A stretch of DNA of 60,000 nucleotides from Takakia lepidozioides (GCA_030704615.1 CM060732.1:75809053-75869052), one strand, 5' to 3'. Numbered from the stretch's first letter, positions 24,700 through 42,952 are shown. The notes: generated from the sequence alone by a model not told the origin. Translations and numbers: made by a program.

Positions 24700-27600
24700 A
24701 TGTCTCCACCTCGTGCAGGGGATGAAAGGAGCACAGGAGCAAGAGAACTGACTGCATGGTCAGAGACTGATGGGGAAGGCCGTCGCCATGTAAAAGATGT
24801 TGCTGCTGCACTCCGTATGGTGAAGCACAAAGAGGAAATGAAAATTAGACTTGCCCCTTTTGTGGGAAAGCTCTCAGCTCGTGATGTTATCGTGGTTTTG
24901 AAAATGCTGTACAATAGGCAGGTTGCAGTGGATTTTTACAAGTGGGTCAAACAGCAGCCTGGGTTTGAACCTGAGTTCCATCTATATTTGGCATTTGCTT
25001 TCTGCCTATTGCGGGTCCAGAAATGGGTAGCGCTTGAGATACTGGTTGATGAAATGGTGAAAAACAACTGTGCCCCCGACAGCAGGCTGTATGTTCGAAT
25101 CATGAAGACAGCCATTACTGCTGGGCGCTTACACACGGTTGAGAAGTGGTTCCAGAAGATGCAAGATCTAGGCTGCCCGCACGACTTGTCAGTCTACAAC
25201 GTTGTCATTGCTGCGTATGGGAAGGAAGGACAGTTTGACCAAGCTATTTCTCTCTTCAGGCAACTCAAGGAGAAGGGACTGAAGCCGGACAGCGGTACAT
25301 ATAGTTCGGTTCTGAGCGCATGTGCAAAGGCTGGGAAGCTGGATGAGGGGCAAGCAATTTTTGTGGAGATGAAAGAGAGAGGGCTGCAACCAGACCAGGT
25401 GACCTACAGCATTTTGGTTGACCTTTTTGGCAAGGCAGGAAGACCTGAGGATGCCGCTGTTACATTCGAAGAGATGCAGGCATGCCCTCCTAAACCCTTG
25501 CTGTGTGCTGAGCTCTTTGGGGCTTGCTGTTTGTGGACATTTAAAGTCCCTCTTTCTTTCCCTCCCTCTTAGGCCTTTCCTCTTTGAGAGTGAGTGATTG
25601 TCATCTACAGCTACATTTGTCACATCTATGTCTAGTTAGGGTGTTTTAGCAGCACTCAACCTCATACTTTCTAGTAGAAAGTCAACGATATACAAAACCA
25701 AATGCCCTTCAACTCAGTAGTCATCAGGTGTCATAGCAAGGCAGATTGAGTCTCATATACCCTTGGGGCTGAAACACTGCAAGTGACCCTTAGTATCCTG
25801 TGAGGACTACACCTCAAGGGTGTGTCTGAGCAATGTTTGCAGGAAACCGTCAATGAATCTCTCTCTCTCTGTCTCATGCAGAACAAAATTTGAAACCAGA
25901 AGGCAATAAATGCTGTCTCTGGCAAAGAGAGAGAATGAAGACAGATTAGGGAGTGGTCAAGCAGATCATCTTCCAAGAAAAAGAAACCCCAACCAGAAAA
26001 GGGAGAAAGGCTGAAGACATCAGAGCTTGCAAGGCATGAGACAGCTGGTAACGACAAAGACTCTTACAACCCTGGGAAGGCCAACTCGGACAGACAAAAC
26101 TTGACCAGCCAGTGACAAACTACCCAGGCCATGATACCTTTTGGCCCTGTTGGCCCATTGGATGTTCAATATTCATTCCCTCGTTCATATAGGAACCATG
26201 GCACCAGCAGGGAGAGCGGCTGAATGTGGCTTGAAGTGCAGTGATAACTAGCATAGAAACCTTCCAGATGCATCCGGGGAGCTAGGGGGAAGAGTTGCTT
26301 TTTCTTTCACTCCCTCACCAAACTGAGCACAGGGTCCACAATGCTACAATGGATCCAGGATTGGACAGCATACCTGAAAAATAAGGGGCCAATGAAAAAA
26401 ACCTCAAGTTGCATTTGGAATAAATATTTGTAGGGTTCTCTAATCGAACTAGAGCTGGTAGTCTACATGAGGAAGGGCCAAGCAGCATAACAGATCTCGA
26501 TCCACTAGATACGGGCCTCATTCCAACCAAACCAAATCTAGTGTATGCATATCGCTCATGTTTAGAGGCACATATCAACTTCTATGAGTTACTCTTTATG
26601 TGCAAAGGAGCTAGTACCGAGTCCAGGCAGGTGATGCCGTAGCAATACATTGAAACAATTGAATTGAAAATGAACTGCAGGCAGCTGGGTACTTGCCCGA
26701 CAGAGTTGCGTTCAACACTCTGCTTCATGCATTTGCAAAGGCGGGAATGGTTGACAAGGCAACGGTGGTATTTCGAGAAGCCCAGCGTGTAGGGTGCTTA
26801 CAAGACCCCATCATCTTTTACACAATGATTCAGCTCTATGCCAATACAGGGCTTGCCGAAGAAGCCTTAAATGTGTTCAAGATGATGAAGGAATTTGGAT
26901 TCAGGACAAATGAGGCTGGCTGTGTGAAGGTCCTCAATGCGTTTGTCAAGGCAGGGCTGCCAAAAATTGCCATCGATGTATTCCAGGACATGCAAGCTAT
27001 GGGCTGCCCAATGGGTGAAAATACCTACATCACCATGCTCAATGTATTTTCCAAGGCAGGAATGCACGGGGCAGCGGAGCAACTTCTAGTAGAGATGAGG
27101 AAAAGAGGATTTCATCGTAGTGTGGTGGCATACAGCACGATAATAGACATGTATGGGAAAATTGGGAAGATGGAGGATGCTGTCCGGTTGTTTTCACGAA
27201 TGAAAAAACAGGGCTGCCAAGGCAATTTGATTGTCTACAATACTTTGATCGACATGTTTGGTAAGGCTGGAAAGCTGAAGGATGCAGAAAGGCTGCTGGT
27301 AGAGATGAAGGCAGCTGGGATTCCCCCCGACACTGTCACGTACACTATTCTCATTAATGCATACAACAGAGTGGGGCAGTATGAAGAGTGCCTACAGACT
27401 TTTAAGCAACATAGGGCAGATGGTTTGGAGCTGGATAAAATAATCGTCGCAATTATGATCAATGTGTTTGGTAAGGCTCGTCTGTATGAGCCACTCGCTG
27501 AGCTCTTGGAGGAGATGGCCAAATCCGGCATTCAACCTGATGCTCGAATATTCAAGACTGTGGTAGAGATTTTTCAAGATGGAGGGCTTTGCGAGAATAC

Positions 27601-27724
27601 CTCTGAGCTTTTGACGAGGATACAGAAGCTAGGCCCTTTGGAGACGAAGTTGCCACATACACCAACTGCTTGCTTGCTATTGTCTAGTCATAGTAGGAAC
27701 TCACTCTCTGCTGATGTGACATGA
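24700..27724 (+). CDS. P-class pentatricopeptide repeat protein, 14 motifs
   Basis: Helical-repeat RNA-binding protein of the P class, normally acting on plastid or mitochondrial transcripts. Two exons: 24700-25479 and 26681-27724 (stop TGA), about 607 residues. After a charged N-terminal part, fourteen consecutive motifs, nearly all exactly 35 residues, run to the C-terminus, e.g. VYNVVIAAYGKEGQFDQA, VTYSILVDLFGKAG, VYNTLIDMFGKAGKLKDA. No E, DYW or SMR domain follows. The intron donor is CAG/GCATGC (GC type). Joining there to CTGCAG/GCAGCTGGG gives EEMQAAGYLPDR and exactly preserves the 35-residue period, which is strong support. Reading on without splicing gives ACPPKPLLC and a stop at 25572. 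An in-frame GTG precedes the ATG, and the frame closes at 24685. There is no obvious targeting peptide, so a 5' exon may be missing. I do not recognise the specific orthologue. Confidence 0.88.
25480..26680 (+). other. GC-AG intron of the P-class PPR gene
   Basis: This 1201-bp intron begins GCATGC and ends CTGCAG. It has CT and GA dinucleotide tracts near 25858 and 25925 but no coding exon. Phase 0 on both sides restores one 35-residue PPR motif across the junction, and no nearby GT in the same phase would do so. Confidence 0.75.
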
Positions 27725-27932
27725 GATGTTGCTTCAGTAGAGCACAAATTAGAAGATCAAATTAGCACTGTGAATACCAGTTGTTCAACAAGAGGAGCAC
27801 TGCGGCTCTGTCCCTATTCTTGCACGAACCCGAGGTGCCCTCATCTGGATTGTGAATGGATTGTTCACTTTTGATGTGTGATCTTTCTCTTAGGGACTAG
27901 CTGCTGTAAGCAAGGGAAGTGGTGGTACTTTC

Positions 27933-28729
27933 CAGTGTTGGACTGGTATATAGGGTCTGGCTGGGTATCAACTAGGGTACTCAAAGAACTGACCCGGCTG
28001 GCATCTACTTTTGTAATACTAGGTTTAAGAACCAAAACCCCTCTTATTGGCACTTGCAATCTGGAAGTTAGGTCCATACCCTACCTAGCCTGGTACTGGC
28101 GAAGGCAATACCCGTATTAGGGGTTAAAACAAGCACAATGCACACAGTATTAGTATCAACCAATATTGGGCAGGAGGAGGTCCAGAGCAGTTCCAGGCTT
28201 CCAGCCCACTACCTGCTCTTCACTATTCCATCCAACATGCCAATACCTTGAAGACCTTGTTTCTCCTTGTTCAGGAGTTTTTTTCTGTCCAAAAACAAAT
28301 ATGATGGATGAGAAGAACTCTGCGTTGCAGATTTGGCCATGTTGGACAATGAGACTTGGAACCAAATTTCCTAACTGATTGCACTTGAGTTGACAAAATA
28401 TGCATATGTAATGCAAACGGCTTTTGCAACAGTTTTTTTCTTTGGGAAACCAGGTAAGCTTATGCCCCAAACTCAGGCTACCACTTATAATTAAATTAAA
28501 CTAAACTAATTATACCCGGGTTAGTAACCGGCTGCTATTACAATTGGAATACCACTGGGTGATAGTTGATAGCCATCAAATCCAATATCCTACATCTATT
28601 GAGAACCGACGGATATGAAAATTTTGTAAGTATTCTAATACTATGGAACCGGCTGGTATTGAAAAGTAAGAATAGTTCAATATCAGGACCAGGCTGGTAT
28701 TTAAAAAAACTAATACCCGCCCAACACTG
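27933..28729. mobile_element. hAT-like non-autonomous element (MITE), copy 2
   Basis: This 797-bp block starts CAGTGTTGGACTGGTATATA, and its other end read inverted is CAGTGTTGGGCGGGTATTAG. The flanking octamers GTACTTTC (27925-27932) and GTGCTTTC (28730-28737) match at seven of eight bases. The left end is the same sequence as the right terminal repeat of the element at 1784-2258. The interior has scattered CTGGTAT/ATACC motifs and no transposase frame. It lies just 3' of the PPR gene. Confidence 0.75.
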
Positions 28730-28737
28730 GTGCTTTC

Positions 28738-29694
28738 GTGCTTTCCTCCTTTTCTCTTGTGTACTTTCAGCACCATACCTGCCTTTTTGGCATGTGTGCT
28801 TGAGGGTGACACTTGCTGCATCAAGCATGTTTCCTTTGTATAATGTTCAGGAGTCTGGATGGCACAGCAGAGACTAAAAAAAATTTGATCGTCTTCCAGG
28901 TTCAGAATTATTTTTGTTAGTCATAAAGTCTAGAAGCCGAAGCCACTCTCCAGATATGAAGTGTTGTTTCCTGCTTTGAAGGAAATGCATTGCACAGGTG
29001 AGAGCAGGAGCTTTCTACAACCAGGTCCATTGTCAGAGTCCCATGGTACCCTGATGTTGTCCAGGTCAAGCCCATCTGACCTCTACAGCTGCAAGGCGGC
29101 TAAGCCTTCATGGAAGACATTTGACATATAATGGATGAAGCCATCAGACAAATCTGACATCTAGGTCTTGCCAATGTGAATCTCCACTGAAAACCAAATT
29201 TGATTATTAACCCATCATCATCTGGCAATGCTTGGTACCAATAAGGTTGAAATTTAGTTTTAACTGAAAAGAATGATCTGTTAGCACTTGTTAAATGCGT
29301 AAATTGCCTTCATATAACAAGTCAAACTATGATTTTAAAGGAGCTGAATCTTTGGTCTTTAGTGATGCATCTGTTGAGCACTGTTGAGTGTTGCAAAACA
29401 GAACAGGATGCACATGGAGCCATTCATCAGCAAATCCTTGGATCTCATTTGTGGAGTGAACAAGCTGTTTCTCCCACAATGGGCCATCATTTCATAAACC
29501 CATTTGGAGCTCCCCAACTACGACTGAACTGGTAGACCACACTTGTTCTAAACTTGACTGCTTTTAACAAACTCTGCAACTAGAACAAAATACACCTACT
29601 ATGAACATGACTCAATTTCCCTGTTGCAATTGAAGCAGACTAAGGGAATAATAGAATTTCGTGCATACCTACTTTGCTATAGAAATCATTGGTA
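28738..29694. other. Intergenic; 3' flank of the EttA-like gene
   Basis: No coding exon, RNA gene or clear repeat is seen. The right portion must include the 3' UTR of the minus-strand ABCF gene, which ends at 29695. Confidence 0.45.
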
Positions 29695-37429
<7,735 letters not shown>

Positions 37430-37458
37430 AGCTCCTCCTCACGACTCCCCTCAATCAA

Positions 37459-37466
<8 letters not shown>

Positions 37467-37540
<74 letters not shown>
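37467..37540. repeat. Perfect (CT)37 microsatellite upstream of the EttA-like ATG
   Basis: Thirty-seven uninterrupted CT units lie 38 to 111 bases upstream of the ATG at 37429, so on the sense strand the leader or core promoter carries (AG)37. A C-run of about nine bases borders it on the left side. Its purity implies recent slippage and likely length polymorphism. Confidence 0.95.
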
Positions 37541-37545
<5 letters not shown>

Positions 37546-37941
37546 TCAAAAAGTTGGGTTCTCAAAATTCTCACTTCCTCAACTCATTACCATCATCACT
37601 CGGCCATTTCCAAACCTTCAGAACAATTTACAAAATCCTCCCACAGACTTGGAAGCGACAGTCTAGGAAGTGCAGAATTACCTGTAGGGGTTTCATCCCC
37701 AAGGCCTTGAGATACCGTAGGTTCATAGCAGATTAGGCACACATTAAAAAAAAATTAAATAAGCAAATCTGTGATTTTTCAAGATTTATGGCTGAAAGGT
37801 TGGAAAAATAATATGAAAGTGCCTAATTCAGTAAAATTGTCTAAAAAAATCCTACTCTATATAATTTCTATTGAAAACAAAAAACAATGCCTCCATAAAT
37901 GTTCAAAATGTATAGGCCAACTCCCTAGGTCCATACAACCT

Positions 37942-38232
37942 CTAAAGGACCTTCCAATGAGTCTCAAACATCTTGCATATGCGCATCATTGAAGTCTTCA
38001 TCCCCATCAACTCAGATACATCTGAGTCTTCAATGTGCAAATTTCCAAGGCAGCGACTCATGCTCTCCACCACCTCAACATCAAGATAGAAATCTGGCAC
38101 CTCTGAGCAACTAAGAGTCATTTCCACTTCCTCTTGAGGAGTTGTGGCTGTAAACAAAGGCTCTGTAAAATTGGCTCTCATAGCCTCACACTGAAACTGA
38201 AACTCAAAAGTGTAATCATGGGTTGTGCTCAT
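37942..38232 (-). CDS. Unidentified small acidic ORF (doubtful)
   Basis: A 96-codon frame begins MSTTHDYTFEFQFQCEAM and is rich in Glu, Thr and Ser in its middle (TTPQEEVEMTLSCSEVPD). It has an ATG and a stop and a balanced composition, but I recognise no family, and no splice partners are evident. It lies between the EttA-like promoter and a repeat-rich region, so it may be a fragment of a transposon protein. It could equally be chance. Confidence 0.2.
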   Translation of the reverse strand: MSTTHDYTFEFQFQCEAMRANFTEPLFTATTPQEEVEMTLSCSEVPDFYLDVEVVESMSRCLGNLHIEDSDVSELMGMKTSMMRICKMFETHWKVL

Positions 38233-38354
38233 GCTTCATCCCGGGCAGCAAGTTCCCTTTGTGATTAGGCCCGGCATTTTTTCTCTTTTTTTCTTTTTTT
38301 TCTTATTTTCTTTGTTTGGAGGGGACAGACTCCAGAGACCCTCAGAAACTTTAT

Positions 38355-38415
38355 TCTAGCAATGACCGAAGGTCGGAAGCTAGTTTAGCGTAGAGCAGAT
38401 ATAGGGTGCCATAGT
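38355..38415 (+). repeat. Dispersed repeat with small hairpin, copy 1
   Basis: The string around GAAGCTAGTTTAGCGTAGAG recurs at 39751-39815 in the same orientation, followed in both places by a similar AGGGTGCC and CATCGTCGCC-rich tract. Both copies hold a short stem (GACC..GGTC). The function is unknown; it looks like the end of a dispersed element. Confidence 0.6.
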
Positions 38416-38422
38416 GCCTCGC

Positions 38423-38544
38423 CATCTTCGCCATGTCATCGTCACCGCGTCATCATCGCCAAGTCATCGTCGCCGCGTCATCATCACCACGTCATCGTCA
38501 CCGCGTCATCATCGCCACATCATCGTCACCAGGTCATCGTCGTC
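38423..38544 (+). repeat. 14-bp minisatellite, 8 units and a part
   Basis: Eight consecutive 14-base units of the form CATCGTCACCGCGT (with A/G and C/T variants) run from 38423 to 38534, followed by a partial unit. A shorter, more decayed run of the same words is at 39816-39872 beside the second copy of the hairpin repeat. The units have no spacers, so this is not a CRISPR-like array. Confidence 0.9.
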
Positions 38545-38659
38545 AATATTTTTGGGATATGCCCGGACTGCCCAAAATGTTTTATTGGTCGTAGCAGGCC
38601 CTCGGGACCTACCCGCACTGCCCGAAATGTTTATGAGCGAATGCAGCGGGAAAGTCTTG

Positions 38660-38830
38660 ATGATCGCAGGGATTTCTCCATCCTGCAAATGTGGGCTCTA
38701 GGCTCCTGTTAGTACCATGATTTGGTATTCTTCCTGATGTTTACAAGGTTCTTGGGAGAGTCAGCTTGGTCTTAGCAGACCGTGTTTCAATCTCTGCCTG
38801 CTCAGCTGCACCGTGGTTGATCACTTGCTC
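38660..38830 (+). repeat. Inverted copy of a 45-46 kb repeat
   Basis: This block, including TACCATGATTTGGTATTCTT and the following 100 bases, is the reverse complement of 46015-46140 and, less well, of 45150-45260. It is therefore one arm of a large inverted repeat pair about 7 kb apart. The shared sequence continues, in the minus-strand copies, into OSB-like exon fragments. Confidence 0.7.
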
Positions 38831-39666
38831 AAGTGCTTGAATGAAGAGGTGGGATTCCTGAAGTAATAAGTGGACTTTCTTATGAAGTCTGCTTTTCTTC
38901 GAAATTTGAATTGCATCTGCCAAGGACACAATAATCTAATCACATAAGGAGGCAGCAGGCCCTTTGTCTGTCAGTAACAGTTGATGCAAATCTGAAATCT
39001 GGGTTATTGGATTACATAGGGCAAGAGAAAAAGAAATGTTCTGTCTCAATTTCTAGCAGTGTGCAAACTTGATGAAACCCTCTCCTCACTCGTTGAGTAA
39101 TATGAGTTGTCATGGCAGGCCACATATCTGTCACACATGTATATAAACATCAGGACTGCCTTATCAGCCTGTCCCCGATTCATCAGGATAAACTCAGGAG
39201 GTGGAATAGTAGCAGAATTGTGTTGAGAGTGTGTGGTTGAAGAGAAAAGAGCGTAGCCTCTCAAACAGCAGATGGTAAGCTTGTGTCAGCTAATCTGTAT
39301 ATTACAAAGTGCTCACTGGTAGACAGTGGTTGGCAAGACTTTCCTTCATAAATACAATTAGTATGGGTGTTCCAGATATCATGTAGTAAGCCTTGCAAAC
39401 CAAATGCAATTTTTATGCAACTTTGTTTTCAAAAAAGGAAAAGGGGGGGAAGCCCTTGAGAGCTTTATTGGGATTATTGATGGGGAAAAAATGTAATATA
39501 TGTTTTAATAAAACTTGAACATTCACAATCCAAAATTGCAAATAAATAAATAAATAAATAAAATTGCATCATGCATCAGAACACAATGCAGTCCATCTTT
39601 TCATAAGACTTGAATAGACCCCATCAACAAATTAACAATTCATCCCGTGCCGTGGGGACCCATCCT
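38831..39666. other. Intergenic, AT-rich, nothing recognised
   Basis: No coding sequence is supported. A short AAAT run (39540-39561) and several weak open frames are present. The stretch separates the minisatellite block from the second hairpin repeat. Confidence 0.4.
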
Positions 39667-39738
39667 ATTTTTGTACCAATTGAATGTAGTTCTCAGAATC
39701 CGTCGCTAGTAGTGCGGAGCAACGCGAAGCCCTAGTTT
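39667..39738 (+). repeat. 72-bp dispersed repeat, copy 1
   Basis: This sequence, containing GTCGCTAGTAGTGCGGAGCA and ending GCGAAGCCCTAGTT, recurs nearly unchanged at 51073-51143 in the same orientation. The conserved end and T-rich downstream flank suggest the end of a short retroelement, but the family is not known to me. Confidence 0.7.
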
Positions 39739-39750
39739 TTTTTTATAACA

Positions 39751-39815
39751 ATTCTAGCGACGACCTAAGGTCGAAAGCTAGTTTAGCGTAGAGCGGGAAT
39801 AGGGTGCCTTAGTGC
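39751..39815 (+). repeat. Dispersed repeat with small hairpin, copy 2
   Basis: Second copy of the 38355-38415 repeat. It carries a clearer stem, CGACC-TAA-GGTCG, then the shared GAAAGCTAGTTTAGCGTAGAG-like string, and lies a dozen bases after the 72-bp repeat. Confidence 0.6.
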
Positions 39816-40063
39816 CACATCATCGTCGCCACATTTCGTAGACATGTCATCGTAGCCATGTCAACGTCGTCGTCAAAAATTTTATATCTGCCTGGACTGC
39901 CCGCCCGAAAATCCCAAAGCGCCAAGTTTTTTCGGAACTTGCCCGGATTGCCCGATTCTTGAAGTTCTTGAACTGCAGGAGCTCTGCGTTTTCCGCCATC
40001 GTTCACGTTGCAAGCTGCAAGCACTCAACAGTCTCGTTGCTCATTGCAAACCGTGGCTTTTCC

Positions 40064-40440
40064 CTCAACGATCTTTGATCACGTGGAATATAATGTTGGC
40101 AGGATTTACCGAGCATGGGATGCTTTGGAGACCTATGAGCAAATGATGCGCGAAGGGGTGAAACCCAACCACATCACGTAACCACATCACGTTTGTTTGT
40201 GTTTTTGCAATGCGTGTGCAAGCCTGAGAGCCCTGGAAAAGGGGAAAGAGGTCGAATTTTCGAGCACAAACGTCTACCTTGGAGCACGGAGCAGAGCTGG
40301 CATGAATTTTTTAAACATCCTTCACGATGGGGGGACAACCACAATCACAAGGTGTGACTTTTGCTTAATGTACCATGTGAAGAAGTTTTTCCATCGTGTA
40401 GATGCTCAACGATCTTTGATCACGTGGAATATAATGTTGG
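40064..40440 (+). repeat. 36-bp perfect direct repeats bracketing a PPR/OSB insert
   Basis: The same 36 bases (starting CTCAACGATCTTTGATCACG) occur at 40064-40099 and 40405-40440. Between them lie a PPR fragment (40100-40250) and an OSB-like exon fragment. The repeats are too long for a usual target duplication and resemble a duplication produced by end joining or replication slippage. Confidence 0.85.
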
Positions 40441-42489
40441 TTGAACCCTCCTTGGGTGAAAGCGGAACTGGCGACCTTTATACCTTGTCAAACATATTCT
40501 GCTTATGATTCTACTGTTGATGTACACCTTGGCGCTCAATGTCAAGAATCCAAAAGGTATTGTCTTTGTGATTTCCAACTAAAACAGATGGAATTGCTAC
40601 AAAATGTTTTCAAAACATTTTTAAGAAACCTGCTCTAGAGATCATTCATTTGAGTATTTGAGTATTTTGTCAGAGATTGGCGACAACAGTACTTTGGAGT
40701 CATGCAGGCTAGCAGGGTTGGATCAGGCTCAATTGTTTGTTGGACATCTGACTGAAAGAGGGGTAGGACCTTCACTATCACCACTGCTTTGGAAAGAGGA
40801 CCAAGGGAGGAAGTTAACAAGGGCTTTCCGGGCACTTGTGGGTATGTAAGGACCCTGTGTAAGGCAGGACAATTGAAAGAGGCGCTGCACATTTTGCACC
40901 AACAAGGCATTGTGGCCAACTCAAATACTTATATCTGTCTCTTGCAGGAGTGCATCAACCTGAAAAAAACTAGAAGAGGGAAAGCAGGTGCATGCCCATA
41001 TTATCCAAAGCCAACCATCTTTCTACTCAACAACGTTATCAACATGTACATCAAGTGCGGGAGCCTGGTGGACGCACGCCAAGTATTCCATCAAATCATA
41101 TATGGACGAAGATGATGGCAGGTTGTGTCAAGCATGGACATGTTGAGGAGGCTCTCAAAATCTATGAGCAATTGCGACACGAAGGCGTGACACCAAACAG
41201 GGTCACATTCATTTGCGTCCTCAATGGTTGTGCCAGCGTAGGAGCCCTGGAAAGGGGCAAAGAGGTTCATGCTGATATCCTTAAAGCTGAAATTGCATCT
41301 GAATCATTTTGGAGAATACCCTTGTTGACATGTATGGAGCATGAACGATGCACATCAAGTGTTTGATAATACGGCTGAACGGAATGTGGTGTCATGGAGT
41401 GCGATCATTGCTGGATGTGCCCAGCATGGTCATGGTATTGAGGCCCTGCATCTCTTTGAATGCATGCAACAGTAGGGCATGCAGCCAAACAGTATCACTT
41501 TTATATCTCTTCTCTCTGTGTGTATTCATGTGGGCCTAGTGGATGAAGGCCTTCACTACGGTTGTCTGTCTAGACTTGCTTAAGTGCATCAAGATGAAAG
41601 GTCTGGAAGCTGGAAAGCAGGTGCACACTCACATTCTCCAAAGTGGATTCACGCCAAGGATGCGAAGGGAGTTTTCAACACTATGGCTGAACAAGATGTT
41701 GTGTCGTGGCACGCGATGCACAACAGGGACGTGGGATGGTGGCTTTGGAGACCTATGATCAAATGATGGGGGAAGGGGTGAATCCAAACCACATCACGTT
41801 TGTGCGCATTTGCAAGCCTGGCAGCCCTGGAAAAGGGCAAAGAGGTGCATGGTTGCATCGCGAAGCTGGAATTGTACCAGATGTCATTCTGAACAATACC
41901 CTCGTGGACATGTATGCCAAATGTAGAAGGCATTTCAGCAGATTCAGATACGTTTGTCTGTCTCTTGCTTAAGTGCATCAAGATGAAAGGTCTGGAAGCT
42001 GGAAAGCAGGTGCACACTACATTATTCAAAGTGGATTTACGCCAAGTGTTTTTCTCCTCAACACCCTTGTCAACATGTCAAACCTGGGAGCTCTGGAAAA
42101 GGGGAAAGAGGTCCATGGTGACATTGTCAAAGCTGGAATTGTACCAGATGTCATTCTGAACACTGCCTTGGTGGACATGTATGCCAAATGTGGGTGCATT
42201 AAGGTTGCGAAGGGAGTTTTCAACACTATGGCTGAACGAGATGTGGTGTCATGGAAGACGATGCTTGCAGGGTATGCACGACAAGGACGTGGTATGAAGG
42301 CTTTGGAGACCTATGATCAAATGATGGGGGAAGGGGTGAAGCCCGACCACAACACATTTGTGTGCATTTGCAATGCGTGTGCAAGCCTAGCAGCTCGGGA
42401 AAAGGGCGAAGAGGTCCATGGCGACATTGTCAGAGCTGCAATTGTACCAAGTGTCCTTTTGAACAATATCCTCGTGGACATGTATGAAG
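40083..42489 (+). pseudogene. DYW-type PPR pseudogene, 5' part
   Basis: Plus-strand PPR sequence of the PLS class, broken by stops and shifts. An N-terminal start-like region at about 40850-41110 reads LCKAGQLKEALHILHQQGI and YICLLQECINLKKT, then shifts frame to AGCVKHGHVEEALKIYEQL and VTFICVLNGCASVGALERG (41110-41280). Later pieces give NVVSWSAIIAGCAQHG (shifted, with TAG at 41473), KGLEAGKQVHT twice (41590 and 41980, about 390 bp apart, marking an internal duplication) and, at 42060-42480, a well-preserved run LEKGKEVHGDIVKAGIVPD ... LVDMYAKCG ... DVVSWKTMLAGYARQG. A 13-bp tandem duplication at 40167-40194 also breaks frame. The sequence ends abruptly in LVDMYE where the CACTA-like element begins. 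It cannot be translated as it stands. Confidence 0.85.
40285..40405 (+). pseudogene. OSB-like (WWDNR) exon fragment next to PPR sequence
   Basis: On the plus strand this reads TEQSWHEFFKHPSRWGDNHN, then HKV and a stop. This resembles the first half of the PDF motif of organellar single-stranded DNA-binding proteins (W..FF..P..WWDNR). A TGA follows where related copies show an intron donor. It is joined directly to PPR sequence (LEKGKEV) on its left. Confidence 0.6.
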
Positions 42490-42859
42490 CACTACAACAG
42501 ATTGCGGCATTTACGACTCTGTGTTATGACTGCAAATGCAGTTATGAAAGCCATTTACGACTTCATGACTCTGCAGTCGTAAAACCTTAGTCAGTTGTGG
42601 CATGGCAGATATGACTCGCCAGCCTGGCTGTGACGTGGCGCCTGAGCAGCTGTGGGGGTAGTCATACACGCTGGCTTTACTGAATGACTGAACGGGTCCA
42701 TGTCAGCCGATGTGTAAGAGAGACACGTGCTCTCTACAGAACACGCCACGTGCCAGACTGCGACGCCATCCGACTGCAGAGGAGGGAATCAGACGTCAGC
42801 ATGTGTCGCATCGTGATTTTGACACGTGGTTCCTCGTATCAATTGACACGCGTCGCTGT

Positions 42860-42920
42860 GGGGGGGGGGGGGGGTTTGGGGATTTAATTTATTGTTATTA
42901 CAATTACTATAATAATAATA

Positions 42921-42952
<32 letters not shown>
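42860..42952. repeat. G15 run and (ATT)n microsatellite
   Basis: Fifteen consecutive G at 42860-42874 are followed after 34 bases by an ATA/ATT trinucleotide run of about 44 bases (42909-42952). Both lie inside the CACTA-like element, close to its left end. Confidence 0.9.

Noticed and set aside
25480-25572. Direct C-terminal extension of the first PPR exon
   Set aside because: It leaves the PPR motif incomplete; splicing from the GC donor restores the 35-residue period exactly. It could still be an intron-retention product.
38423-38544. CRISPR-like array
   Set aside because: The units are contiguous 14-mers without spacers in a plant nuclear context; it is a minisatellite.
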